DNA from: Gammaproteobacteria bacterium
GTDB taxonomy: Bacteria > Pseudomonadota > Gammaproteobacteria > Steroidobacterales > Steroidobacteraceae
DNA length: 35,072 nt
Reading direction: 5' to 3'
NCBI GenBank assembly: GCA_020846815.1
Contig: JADLDF010000334.1
Location: forward strand, 1-35,072
The notes below the pieces were generated by a model. That model saw only the letters and a program-made list of their open reading frames with translations, had not been told where the DNA came from and made no database searches. Position numbers and translations under genes: made by a program. Shown piece after piece: positions 26,426-34,608 of this stretch; the stretch's first letter is position 1, and every line of letters begins with the position of its first letter.

Positions 26426-27175
26426 ATGGTCACGAAGACGAAACGCCAGCGTGCGCGTCGGTTGCCGAGCGAGGACCGCATCGACGCAATCGTGCTGGCA
26501 GCGCGCGAGGTGTTCGAGAGCAAGGGTTACGAAGGGGCCTCGACGGCCGAGATTGCGACGCGTGCAGGCGTGGTCGAGGGCACGATCTACCGCTACTTCG
26601 ACACCAAGCTCGACCTGCTAATCAAGGTGGTCGGAATCTGGTACGAGGCGATGCTCGCCGACTACGCGGAACAGCTGGCCGGAATCCGCGGAACCTGGAA
26701 TCGGCTGCGGTTTATCATCTGGTGGCAGCTGAAGATCGTCCACAACGATCCGCGCATGTCGAGCCTGATCTACTACGAACTCAGGCAGCGCCCGGAATAC
26801 CGGAACACCACGCTCTTCAAGCTGAACCGCGAATACACGCGACGCACGGTGGGCATCATCGCCGAGGCGATGGAAAGCGGCGAGTTTCGCCCGAACCTCA
26901 AGCTGCGGTTGCTCCGCGACATGATCCACGGCGCAGTTGAGCACTCGGCGTGGGACTACATGCACGGACTCGGCGATTTTTCCCCGGACGAACTCGCCGA
27001 CATGATCACCGACGTGCTCTTCCAGGGGCTGCGCAGTCCAACCGCTCCGCCAGTGAACGACGAGCTGCTGGCGGCCTCGGTGCTCGAGAGCGTCACGCGG
27101 CGCCTCGAAGACCTCTATGGCCGCCTCGACAGGCGACTCGGCGAGTCGCAGGGCACCGCCAAGCCCAAGCGCTAG
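26426..27175 (+). CDS. TetR/AcrR family transcriptional regulator
   Basis: The 249-residue protein has the N-terminal TetR helix-turn-helix: RIDAIVLAAREVFESKGYEGASTAEIATRAGV then EGTIYRYFDTKLDLL (about residues 18-65), a basic lead, and a helical ligand-binding domain with a GEFRPNLKLRLLRDMIHGAVE stretch as in fatty-acid-type regulators. I choose the ATG at 26426, with GGAG eight bases upstream; ATG 26420 and GTG 26384 are in frame but worse placed. It likely binds the ATGAGT-N3-ACTCAT sites before itself and the divergent promoters. The inducer may be an acyl-CoA or the island's substrate. Confidence 0.92.
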   Translation: MVTKTKRQRARRLPSEDRIDAIVLAAREVFESKGYEGASTAEIATRAGVVEGTIYRYFDTKLDLLIKVVGIWYEAMLADYAEQLAGIRGTWNRLRFIIWWQLKIVHNDPRMSSLIYYELRQRPEYRNTTLFKLNREYTRRTVGIIAEAMESGEFRPNLKLRLLRDMIHGAVEHSAWDYMHGLGDFSPDELADMITDVLFQGLRSPTAPPVNDELLAASVLESVTRRLEDLYGRLDRRLGESQGTAKPKR

Positions 27176-27223
27176 CGACCACTGCATGAAACTCACTCAC
27201 TACAAGTCTCTCGGTGCCTCGCG

Positions 27224-28216
27224 GTGAGGGCTCTCCTCCTGGACGCTCCTGGACCGGCCGAGACCTCGCTGCGATGGGGCGAGTGCGCGCTGCCCGAGCC
27301 TGGACCCGACGAGGTTCGCGTGGCAGTGAGTGCGATCGGACTCAATCCCTCGGAATTCATGCTCGCCGAAATGGCGATGCCGATATGGACCTATCCGCAC
27401 GTCCTCGGGCTGGACGCGGCAGGCGTCATCGACAAGGTTGGAAGCGAAGTCAGCGACTGGAAAGTGGGCGACCGGGTCGCCTATCACGGCAGTCTGTTCG
27501 GGCAGGGAACGATGGCGGAATACGCCATTGCGCCTTCGGCAGCGCTCGCGCAGGTCCCAGCGGCCGTCACCTTCGAGCAGGTGGCTGCGCTGCCGGCTGC
27601 AGGACTGACGGCGTATCAAGCGATCGAGCGCAAGCTCCCCGTCGGCGCGCTGCGATCGGTGCTCGTCTACGGTGCCACGGGTGGTGTCGGCGGATTCGCG
27701 GTGCAGCTCGCGCAACGACGCGGGCTCAAAGTCATCGCCGCCATTCGCTCAGTAGAACAGGCTCCACGCGTGCGACGTCTCGGCGCCAGCTCGGTGATCG
27801 ACCTGCGTCAGTCAGCTGACATGGCTGCAGCGATTCGTGCCGTCAACGATGGGCAGCTGGTGGACGCGGTCATCGATACCGTCTCGTCGGCGAACGCCAC
27901 GGCGAGCCTGAGCCATCTCGCGTACGGCGGACACCTGGTGTGTATCCAGGGGTTGCCGGACTTCACTCGCCTGCAACCTTTCTCGACCGCTCTCAGCGTG
28001 CACGAGATAGCGCTCGGTGCTGTCTATGGCAGCGCCGGCACGCGCGAAGCGGTCGCTGATCTCGGTCGAATGTTGGGCGAGCTCATCCAGCTCATCGGCC
28101 GCGGGGAACTCGACCCGATGGTCACTGAGGTCGTTCCCATCACGGAAGTTGCGTCAGCCCTCGGTCGCCTGAAGCGCCGGGAGCTGACAGGCAAGGTCGT
28201 GGCGCGGGTGGGTTGA
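27224..28216 (+). CDS. MDR-superfamily oxidoreductase (zinc-free, quinone-reductase-like)
   Basis: The 330-residue protein is a medium-chain reductase with the N-terminal GroES-like domain (HVLGLDAAGVIDKVG, 59-73), and a Rossmann domain beginning VLVYGATGGVGGFAVQLA (147-163). It has no zinc-binding Cys set, so it is not an alcohol dehydrogenase but an enone/quinone-type reductase; NADPH is the usual cofactor. The start is GTG 27224, with no clear Shine-Dalgarno. It follows tetR after 48 bases on the same strand and could be co-transcribed. Possible role: reducing a conjugated carbonyl intermediate. Confidence 0.87.
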   Translation: MRALLLDAPGPAETSLRWGECALPEPGPDEVRVAVSAIGLNPSEFMLAEMAMPIWTYPHVLGLDAAGVIDKVGSEVSDWKVGDRVAYHGSLFGQGTMAEYAIAPSAALAQVPAAVTFEQVAALPAAGLTAYQAIERKLPVGALRSVLVYGATGGVGGFAVQLAQRRGLKVIAAIRSVEQAPRVRRLGASSVIDLRQSADMAAAIRAVNDGQLVDAVIDTVSSANATASLSHLAYGGHLVCIQGLPDFTRLQPFSTALSVHEIALGAVYGSAGTREAVADLGRMLGELIQLIGRGELDPMVTEVVPITEVASALGRLKRRELTGKVVARVG

Positions 28217-28279
28217 CGGTTGGAAGCATGAATCTTGGTGCGCGGCAGCGCGATCGAATCTAGCCAGGGGGGATTGAAA

Positions 28280-30541
28280 ATGTACTCTCGGAACTTCTCT
28301 TCACGTGCACTGCGCTTGGCCGTGACGGTCGCTCTGGCAGCTGCGATGCCTGCATTCGCGGACCAAGCCGACCAGACGCCAGCGACCGACTCGGCAGCTG
28401 CAGCGCCCGGGCAGCTCGAGGAGGTCACCGTCAGTGCCCGCCGGCGTGACGAATCCCTGCAGGACGTGCCCGTGACGGTCACCGCCTTCGGCGATGCCCA
28501 GCTGGCACAGCAGGACATCCGCAGTGCAGTCGACCTGCAGTCGGTTGTGCCCGGGCTCGCAGTCGCTGGCTCCCGCGGGTTTACAAGCTTTCCGTTCATC
28601 CGCGGCCTGCGCGGCGTGGTGGGGTATTTCGCGGAAGTGCCCACGACGCTCATGGGCAACCCGTTCTACTTCGACGTCGGCAGTGTGCAGGTCCTGAAAG
28701 GTCCGCAGGGCACGCTCTTCGGGCTGAGCACGAACGGCGGCGCGATCCTGCACGAGCCGAAGCGCCCTGAGGAAGCTTTCGGCGGCTTCGCCGGGTTGAC
28801 GCTCGGTGACCACAGTCGGCAGACGTATGAAGGCGTGCTCAACGTGCCGGTATCGGACAAGTTGCTGGTGCGTTTCGGCGGGCAATACCAGAAGTCGGAC
28901 ACCACCATCCACGACACCGTGAGGGGCGACGGGTACGATTCAGAGGACTACTGGGTTGGTCGCGTAGGCGTCGCCTTCCGACCCACGGACAGCGTCGAGA
29001 ACTACCTCGTCATCAACAACTACTCGTCGCACGGCAAGCCTTACACGTTCGTACCGTACGAGGTGAACAGTGTGTATTACCAATTCTCGAACCCGGCACT
29101 CGGCGCTCAGCTGCAGCGGCTGGTGCAGCAGATCCGCGACAGGGGCTTCTACACGCTGCTGGGCACCTCGATTCCGGAAGGGAGCAAGTCGAAGCGCGAC
29201 GCCCTCAACGTCGTAGACCACCTGTCCTGGGAGATCACGGATTCGCTGGCCATCAAGAACATCCTGGGCTACGCCGAGTCCCGCGACTGGTATCGCGCGG
29301 ATATCGACGGCACTCCGTTCCGTATCGCTGACCTGCATGGACTCGGGACCAAGCCCTTCGGTCCTATCAAGACCTGGACGGAAGAGCTGCAGCTGCAGGG
29401 GAAGGCGTCCGACGACAAGCTCGTGTATGTCGTCGGCACGTTCCATCTCTGGGACAAGTCGACCAAGGACACGACGCAGTACACGGACCTGACGGACCTG
29501 TTCGGCATCGCAACGGGACTCGCGACACATACCGAAAATGCAGCGCATGCGGTCTACGCGGAAGGCACCTATTCGTTCACCGACAAGTGGAGCGCCACGG
29601 CCGGCGCCCGCTACACGAAGGACCACAAGGAGATTGCGCAGTCCAACAGCCTGGTAATCCCTGGCGTCGGCGAGATCGACACGGGAGATACCAGCGACAA
29701 GGCAGCCTGGAGCGCAATCAGCTGGCGTGTTGGTGCTCAGTACCAGGCGAGTGCGGCGACGATGTTGTACGCGACCATCTCGAAGGGGCACTACTCGGGC
29801 GGCTTCAACCTCACGGCGCCTCCATCGGCGCGCACGTACGATCCTGAATCGCTGGTGAACTACGAGCTCGGCATCAAGTCCGAATGGGACCTCGGCGACA
29901 TGCGCGCGCGCACGAACCTCGCCGCTTACTACGGCGACCACCAGGACGTGCAGGCCATGGTGAACGTGCTGGTTCCGTTGCCGGGCGGCGGCACGACGCT
30001 GGCAACGGTGACCAACAACGCCGCGTCCGGCGAGATCAAGGGCGTGGAAGCGTCGGTTACCTTGCTGCCGACCGATGCGCTCGAACTGTCCGTCGATTTC
30101 GGCTGGATGGATGCCAGCTACACCGAGTACAAGACACTCGATCCAACGGGCACGGTCGCAATCGACGCGAGCAACACTCCGTACGTGTACGTGCCGGAGT
30201 GGAAGTACGCGATCCACGGAAGGTATCACCTGCCGGAGTTCGGCAACGTCGGCGCGTTCACGGTGTCCGTCGACTACTCGGATCAGGCTGAGCTTTACAA
30301 CGACGCGAATCCGAATCCGCAGTACTACGACAAGGTGCGGTCCATTGAGAACCTCGAGGCGGCGATCACCTGGAACAACATGCTCGGGCGCGAAGGCCTC
30401 AGCGCGCGGCTGTTCGGCAGCAACCTGACTGACAACCACTGGGCCTCGAGCCAGTTGGCCGCATACCGCAGCCTCGGTCTGTGGGGGCAATACCCGGCTC
30501 CGCCGCGGGCATGGGGTGTCACCTTGCGCTACGAGTTCTAA
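28280..30541 (+). CDS. TonB-dependent outer-membrane receptor
   Basis: The 753-residue protein has an N-terminal signal peptide (about 1-27, ending AFA), a TonB box EEVTVSARRR (47-56), a plug with VQVLKGPQGTLFG and NGGAILHEPKRP, and a beta-barrel that ends in a terminal Phe. The plug style is that of receptors in sphingomonad- and Nevskiales-like catabolic regions rather than a siderophore system, and no iron genes are near. It starts at ATG 28280, with AGGGGGGA seven bases upstream. It probably brings in the island's substrate, a fairly large or hydrophobic molecule; this is inference. Confidence 0.93.
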   Translation: MYSRNFSSRALRLAVTVALAAAMPAFADQADQTPATDSAAAAPGQLEEVTVSARRRDESLQDVPVTVTAFGDAQLAQQDIRSAVDLQSVVPGLAVAGSRGFTSFPFIRGLRGVVGYFAEVPTTLMGNPFYFDVGSVQVLKGPQGTLFGLSTNGGAILHEPKRPEEAFGGFAGLTLGDHSRQTYEGVLNVPVSDKLLVRFGGQYQKSDTTIHDTVRGDGYDSEDYWVGRVGVAFRPTDSVENYLVINNYSSHGKPYTFVPYEVNSVYYQFSNPALGAQLQRLVQQIRDRGFYTLLGTSIPEGSKSKRDALNVVDHLSWEITDSLAIKNILGYAESRDWYRADIDGTPFRIADLHGLGTKPFGPIKTWTEELQLQGKASDDKLVYVVGTFHLWDKSTKDTTQYTDLTDLFGIATGLATHTENAAHAVYAEGTYSFTDKWSATAGARYTKDHKEIAQSNSLVIPGVGEIDTGDTSDKAAWSAISWRVGAQYQASAATMLYATISKGHYSGGFNLTAPPSARTYDPESLVNYELGIKSEWDLGDMRARTNLAAYYGDHQDVQAMVNVLVPLPGGGTTLATVTNNAASGEIKGVEASVTLLPTDALELSVDFGWMDASYTEYKTLDPTGTVAIDASNTPYVYVPEWKYAIHGRYHLPEFGNVGAFTVSVDYSDQAELYNDANPNPQYYDKVRSIENLEAAITWNNMLGREGLSARLFGSNLTDNHWASSQLAAYRSLGLWGQYPAPPRAWGVTLRYEF

Positions 30542-30553
30542 GGAGCAATCTGT

Positions 30554-30587
30554 CGCTGCCCGGCCGGCCTGAGGCGGTCGGCCAGCG
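30554..30587 (+). terminator. Stem-loop after the TonB-dependent receptor gene
   Basis: CGCTGCCCGGCCG and CGGTCGGCCAGCG form a 13-base stem with two imperfect pairs, 13 bases after the stop. There is no T run, so terminator activity is uncertain. Confidence 0.45.
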
Positions 30588-30689
30588 AGGTTCCCATCGA
30601 GCATTGATGCTGCCCGCCGCGGCACGCGCGATGTGGGCGGGATGTGTGTTGTCCGCGAATCGCCAGTTCGCTGCAGGTCAGGTGAAGAA

Positions 30690-31784
30690 GTGTCCACTCG
30701 CAGACCCGCTGTGCGGGAGTTCGACGACGAACGTCTCTGGAACTACCTCGAGCAAAACCTCGACGGATTCCGGAGGCCGGCGACGCTAGGTCAGTTTGCC
30801 GGCGGGCAATCGAATCCGACCTACCTGGTGTCCACGCCTGGCGCGAAGTACGTACTGCGAAAGCGACCCGCGGGCGATCTTCCCGCAATGGCGCACAGGA
30901 TCGACCGCGAGTTCCGAGTTCTGTCGGCCCTGCAGAAGACGGATGTACCAGTGCCTTCTGCACGGCTGTACTGCGACGATGCCGAGGTCATCGGTACGCC
31001 GTTCTACCTGATGGACTTCGTCGAGGGTCGAGTCCTCACCGACCCGCGTCTGTCGAGCCTGAATCGGGAAAGCCGCCGCGCAGTCTACGAATCGCTGATC
31101 GACACGCTTGCCCGCCTGCATCTCGTCGACTACGTCGAGTGCGGGCTGGAGGACTTCGGTCGCAAGGGAGGGTACTTCGAGCGGCAGTTGAGGCGGCTGA
31201 GTGACCAGTACCGCAGCGGCGCCACGGAAATCATCGAGTCGATGGACTTCCTCATCGACTGGGTGCCCCGACACCTTCCAGACGATGACAGCACGGCGAT
31301 CGCGCACGGTGACTTCCGCCTGGGCAACGTCATCCTCGATGCGAAGACATCTGGGGTCGTGGCGGTTCTTGACTGGGAACTTGCCACGCTCGGACATCCG
31401 CTCGCCGACCTGGCCTACTGTTGCGTTGCATTCCACCTGCCCGCCGGCACGCCACATTTTGATGGGCTGGCCGACGTCGATCTCGAGGCGATTGGACTGC
31501 CGACGGAGCAGGAACTGGTGAATCGCTATTGCGCGCGAGTGGGACGCCCCTCGATCCCGGGGTGGAACTTCTATCTCGCGTTCAGTCTCTTCCGCCTTGC
31601 TGCCATTTCCAAAGGCATCTATCGCCGGGGTCTGGACGGCAACGCAGCAGGTGGCAACCCTGGAATCTTCCTCGAAACAGCCCGACTCCTCGCGGACCGG
31701 AGCAGGAAGCTGGCGTGCGCGCACTCCACGGAGTCGATCAGACACGTCGCTCCATCCCGATCCGGGGCCGTCATCGGACCGTGA
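30690..31784 (+). CDS. ACAD10/11-like APH-fold phosphotransferase
   Basis: The 364-residue protein has the aminoglycoside-phosphotransferase/kinase fold: a glycine loop FAGGQSNPTYLV (36-47), Lys58 in VLRKRP, the catalytic HGDFRLGN (206-213) and the metal-binding DWE (228-230) in VLDWELATLGHPLADLAY. WNFYLAFSLFRLAAISKGIY is close to the kinase half of ACAD10/11. These kinases phosphorylate the 4-hydroxyl of acyl-CoAs, so that the partner dehydrogenase can eliminate phosphate. The partner is at 24848-26101. The start is GTG 30690, after AGGTGAAGAA. It is not likely an antibiotic-resistance enzyme, given context and sequence. Confidence 0.9.
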   Translation: MSTRRPAVREFDDERLWNYLEQNLDGFRRPATLGQFAGGQSNPTYLVSTPGAKYVLRKRPAGDLPAMAHRIDREFRVLSALQKTDVPVPSARLYCDDAEVIGTPFYLMDFVEGRVLTDPRLSSLNRESRRAVYESLIDTLARLHLVDYVECGLEDFGRKGGYFERQLRRLSDQYRSGATEIIESMDFLIDWVPRHLPDDDSTAIAHGDFRLGNVILDAKTSGVVAVLDWELATLGHPLADLAYCCVAFHLPAGTPHFDGLADVDLEAIGLPTEQELVNRYCARVGRPSIPGWNFYLAFSLFRLAAISKGIYRRGLDGNAAGGNPGIFLETARLLADRSRKLACAHSTESIRHVAPSRSGAVIGP

Positions 31785-31809
31785 ACACGCTCTAAGCGAA
31801 GGAACCGAA

Positions 31810-32934
31810 ATGCAGACAGAACATGCGATCGTGACCGACGCGCTCCATCGCGCGATTGAGCTGGGCGAAGGTGGCCTGCAGATCGCGGCATACCTCGGTC
31901 AGGAACTCATCGTCGACCAATGGGCGGGGCTTGCCGACGTCGAACAGCAGAAGCCGGTCGACGGCGACACGCTCTTCGCCGTGTTCTCGGTCACGAAGGG
32001 GATCACCGCGGCTGCCGTCAATATGCAGGCCGAACGCGGACTGCTGGATCTCGACGCGCCGATCGCTCGGTACTGGCCCGAGTTCGGGCAGAACGGCAAA
32101 GAGAACATCACCATTCGGCACGTGCTGACTCATCGCGCGGGAGTTCCGCAGATGCCGGCTGGCATCACCACGGAATCGATGTGTGACTGGAACTGGATGA
32201 TCTCGGCCTACGAGCGAGAGAAGCCGCTGTTCCCGACGGACACCACCAACTGCTATCACGGCCTTGGCTGGGGATGGCTCGTCGCGGAGTGTGTCGTACG
32301 GACAGATCCCAGGCGCCGCTCGTTCGGGACGTGGGTCGAGGAGGAGATTTGCCGGCCGCTGGGGATCGACAGTCTCTATATGGGATTGCCGCGCTCGGAG
32401 ACGGTCCGCGTCGCGACGCTGTTCGGTCCGCCGACGCCCGTCGACAAGTTCGGATCCATGCCCGAGCCGGCCAGCCCTTCTCCCAACATCCACAACCAGC
32501 AGATAGTTCGCGAATGCTGCCATCCCGGCGCCGGCGTCATCTGCAGCGCAAGGTCCATGGCGCGGTTCTGGGCGATGCTGGCCAATGGAGGGTCGCTCGA
32601 TGGCATTAGGCTCCTCAGCGAGAACACGATCCGCAACGGCCTCTCGCATCGCAAGAACACACTCGATCCGGACCTGATGATCGGCTATCCCGTGCCTGTC
32701 GGTCGGGCAGGCTGGTGGATCGTGGGTCCCGGCAATCACATGCCGGTTGGCGAGAATCCGAACACGCTCTACAACCCTGGGGCCGGCGGGTCCGTTGCTT
32801 TCGCTGATGTCGATCGGGGCCTCTCGGTCGCCTTCACTCACAACAACATGGGCGCGAGCTTCGACGGACTGACGGCCGTGATGACCGCCGTACGCGAAGT
32901 GACGAGTGAGATCGAAAGCCGGAGAACAGCATGA
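31810..32934 (+). CDS. Beta-lactamase-fold serine hydrolase (class C/EstB-like esterase)
   Basis: The 374-residue protein has the serine-type motif S60-V-T-K63 in FAVFSVTKG, a Tyr149 in NCYHGLGWGWL matching the second catalytic motif, and HVLTHRAGVPQM typical of EstB/LACTB-like hydrolases. No signal peptide is present, so it acts in the cytosol, unlike secreted beta-lactamases; an esterase or lactonase role is more likely than drug resistance. The ATG at 31810 has AAGGAA at good distance. Its stop overlaps the SnoaL-like ATG (ATGA), and it lies 25 bases after the kinase gene. Family certain, substrate unknown. Confidence 0.9.
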   Translation: MQTEHAIVTDALHRAIELGEGGLQIAAYLGQELIVDQWAGLADVEQQKPVDGDTLFAVFSVTKGITAAAVNMQAERGLLDLDAPIARYWPEFGQNGKENITIRHVLTHRAGVPQMPAGITTESMCDWNWMISAYEREKPLFPTDTTNCYHGLGWGWLVAECVVRTDPRRRSFGTWVEEEICRPLGIDSLYMGLPRSETVRVATLFGPPTPVDKFGSMPEPASPSPNIHNQQIVRECCHPGAGVICSARSMARFWAMLANGGSLDGIRLLSENTIRNGLSHRKNTLDPDLMIGYPVPVGRAGWWIVGPGNHMPVGENPNTLYNPGAGGSVAFADVDRGLSVAFTHNNMGASFDGLTAVMTAVREVTSEIESRRTA

Positions 32935-33341
32935 CCACCCTCGTATCGAGTGCGATGGTCGACACCGTGGCTATCCATGAACTGCTGGCGCGCCTGACCC
33001 GCGCCGTGGACGAGGGGACGGTCGAGCAGGTTGCTGGCTCTTTTCGCGAGGACGCCGAATGGGACCTTGGCGTGATGACGTGGCAGGGCAAGTCAGCGAT
33101 TGCCGCCGGCGTCGAGAGCATGCGCAAGGCAGGGTTCTCAGGGCCAGGCACGAATACCCGCCACATCGTCTCGAACGTCGTGGTGGACTTTCGCAGCGAC
33201 ATGGAAGCAGAAGTGGCTGCGACCTTCGTACTGATGGCGAAAAGCCCAGACGGCGTCTCCATCCGTGCGATGGGTGACTATCGCGACGTGCTGGTTCGCG
33301 ATGGTCGCTGGCTGGTGGCCAAGCGCACCAGCATCGTGTGA
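32931..33341 (+). CDS. SnoaL-like/NTF2-fold protein
   Basis: The 136-residue protein has the pattern of the SnoaL_4-type NTF2-fold group: AIHELLARLTRAVDEGTVEQVAGSFREDAEWD, then TRHIVSNVVVDF, and GDYRDVLVRDGRWLVAKR at the end. The fold serves as isomerase, dehydratase or hydrolase in many catabolic clusters, for example with steroids and aromatics. Its ATG overlaps the stop of the beta-lactamase-fold gene, so both are made together. There is a 49-base gap to the alcohol dehydrogenase. No catalytic residue can be named with confidence. Confidence 0.82.
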   Translation: MTTLVSSAMVDTVAIHELLARLTRAVDEGTVEQVAGSFREDAEWDLGVMTWQGKSAIAAGVESMRKAGFSGPGTNTRHIVSNVVVDFRSDMEAEVAATFVLMAKSPDGVSIRAMGDYRDVLVRDGRWLVAKRTSIV

Positions 33342-33390
33342 CCAGCGTGCGGCTTTACAGCTGCTTGGTCGGGTCGGACGGGAGGTATCG

Positions 33391-34458
33391 ATGCGTGGAG
33401 TGATCTGGGACGGCAAGAAACTTCATGTCGACCAACTGGAAGTACGCGATCCAGGTCCAGGTGAGGTCCGCGTCCGCGTGACCGCTTCGGGCATCTGCCA
33501 CAGTGATCTGATTCCCGTTGATCACGGCAGCGACCGGCTGCCCATGGTGTTGGGCCATGAAGCGGCCGGAGTCATCGATTGCCTTGGCCCTGATGTGGAC
33601 GGATGGAGCGTGGGGCAGCACGTGACCGTAGGCTGCCAGACGCCGTGTTACCACTGCGGCGATTGCGAGCGGGAGAACTACTCGGCGTGTCCGGAAGCGT
33701 GGACGGCGGCGCGCGCACCGTTCACCTGGCGGGGGAAACCCGTCTATTCGTGCGCGAACAGTTCGTCCTTCGCGCAGCAGATCGTGGTGAAAGTCAGCCA
33801 ACTCTACGATACAAGCGGTATCCCGGACGTGGAGGCCGCGCTCATCGGCTGCGCTATTTCAACCGGCGTCGGCGCGGCCCGGAACCTCGGCAAGATTCGC
33901 CGCGGCGAGAACGTGGTGGTCATCGGTCTAGGTGGCATCGGCGTCAATGCCATCCAGGGAGCGCGACTAGGTGGTGCCGCCCGGATCCTGGCGGTAGACA
34001 TTGAAGCGACCAAGCTGGCCACGGCAGAACTGTATGGCGCGACGGACTTGGTGACCGTAGAGCCCAGCGACCGCGCGGATGAGGTCGCCCGCAAGATACT
34101 TGCCGTGACGCCGCGAGTCGATGTGGTGATCGAGTGCAGTGGGGCCCGCACCGCGATGGAGGCGGCTACCCAGTTGCCCTACATCGGCGGGCGCTCGGTA
34201 TTCATCGGCCTGCCGCCGCCGGACAGCCGGATTCACTTCTCGGGGAACAGCTTTACCTGGGGTCGGACGTTCATTTCGGGATTGAATGGCGGGACGACGC
34301 CGGGTGCGAGCTTTCAGCGTCTGGTGGACGAGGTTCGGGCGGGTCTGATCAAGGTGCGTCCCCAGATCACTCGCGTATGGCCGCTCGACGAAGTTGAGGA
34401 CGCAATCGCCGCTCTGCGAGGCGGTAAGGTGACGAGGGCCGTGCTGGATATGAAGTAG
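33391..34458 (+). CDS. Zinc-dependent alcohol dehydrogenase
   Basis: The 355-residue protein is a classical Zn-MDR: catalytic zinc ligands Cys36 (GICHSD), His56-Glu57 (GHEAAG) and Cys154 (GCAISTG), and a structural zinc site Cys86, Cys89, Cys92 and Cys100 in CYHCGDCERENYSAC. The Rossmann fold has GLGGIG (179-184) and Asp203 further on, pointing to NAD(H). Similarity is to the class III/NDMA-dependent-type group. The ATG at 33391 has GGAGG five bases upstream. It is the last gene of the island before the rng side. Likely job: oxidising an alcohol to a ketone or aldehyde that feeds the E1/E2 complex, by inference. Confidence 0.93.
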   Translation: MRGVIWDGKKLHVDQLEVRDPGPGEVRVRVTASGICHSDLIPVDHGSDRLPMVLGHEAAGVIDCLGPDVDGWSVGQHVTVGCQTPCYHCGDCERENYSACPEAWTAARAPFTWRGKPVYSCANSSSFAQQIVVKVSQLYDTSGIPDVEAALIGCAISTGVGAARNLGKIRRGENVVVIGLGGIGVNAIQGARLGGAARILAVDIEATKLATAELYGATDLVTVEPSDRADEVARKILAVTPRVDVVIECSGARTAMEAATQLPYIGGRSVFIGLPPPDSRIHFSGNSFTWGRTFISGLNGGTTPGASFQRLVDEVRAGLIKVRPQITRVWPLDEVEDAIAALRGGKVTRAVLDMK

Positions 34459-34502
34459 CCAGGCAGCCAATCCTCATTCCGGAAAAGCGTCGATTGTCCC
34501 GG

Positions 34503-34524
34503 CTAACCCGCATTTCTCACACGG
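34503..34524 (+). repeat. Island-edge repeat, right copy
   Basis: It is the direct-orientation partner of 17702-17723 (18 of 22 identical). It lies 44 bases after the alcohol dehydrogenase and before the rng hairpin. Only about 50-70 bases of any IS can remain here. The stretch 34459-34502 has no feature that I can name. Confidence 0.55.
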
Positions 34525-34577
34525 CGCTGGATCTTGATGCGATTGATCGGGCCGGTCGAGCGGATTGTACGGGCTGG

Positions 34578-34602
34578 CGCGGCGCGCGGCCGGCGCGCCG
34601 CG
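34578..34602 (-). terminator. Hairpin after rng
   Basis: A perfect 10-base inverted repeat (CGCGGCGCGC / GCGCGCCGCG, 5-base loop) lies just past the rng stop. No T run follows on the minus strand. It may be an old intercistronic hairpin of rng-yhdP or a terminator. Confidence 0.45.
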
Positions 34603-34608
34603 GGTCGG

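Noticed and set aside
28940..30697. 585-residue minus-strand frame opposite the TonB-dependent receptor
   Set aside because: It is an antisense shadow; the plus-strand receptor has a signal peptide, TonB box and barrel end.
30690..31784. Aminoglycoside-resistance phosphotransferase
   Set aside because: The sequence follows the kinase half of ACAD10/11 and the neighbours are catabolic.
31810..32934. True beta-lactamase resistance gene
   Set aside because: There is no signal peptide and the motif set is EstB/LACTB-like.
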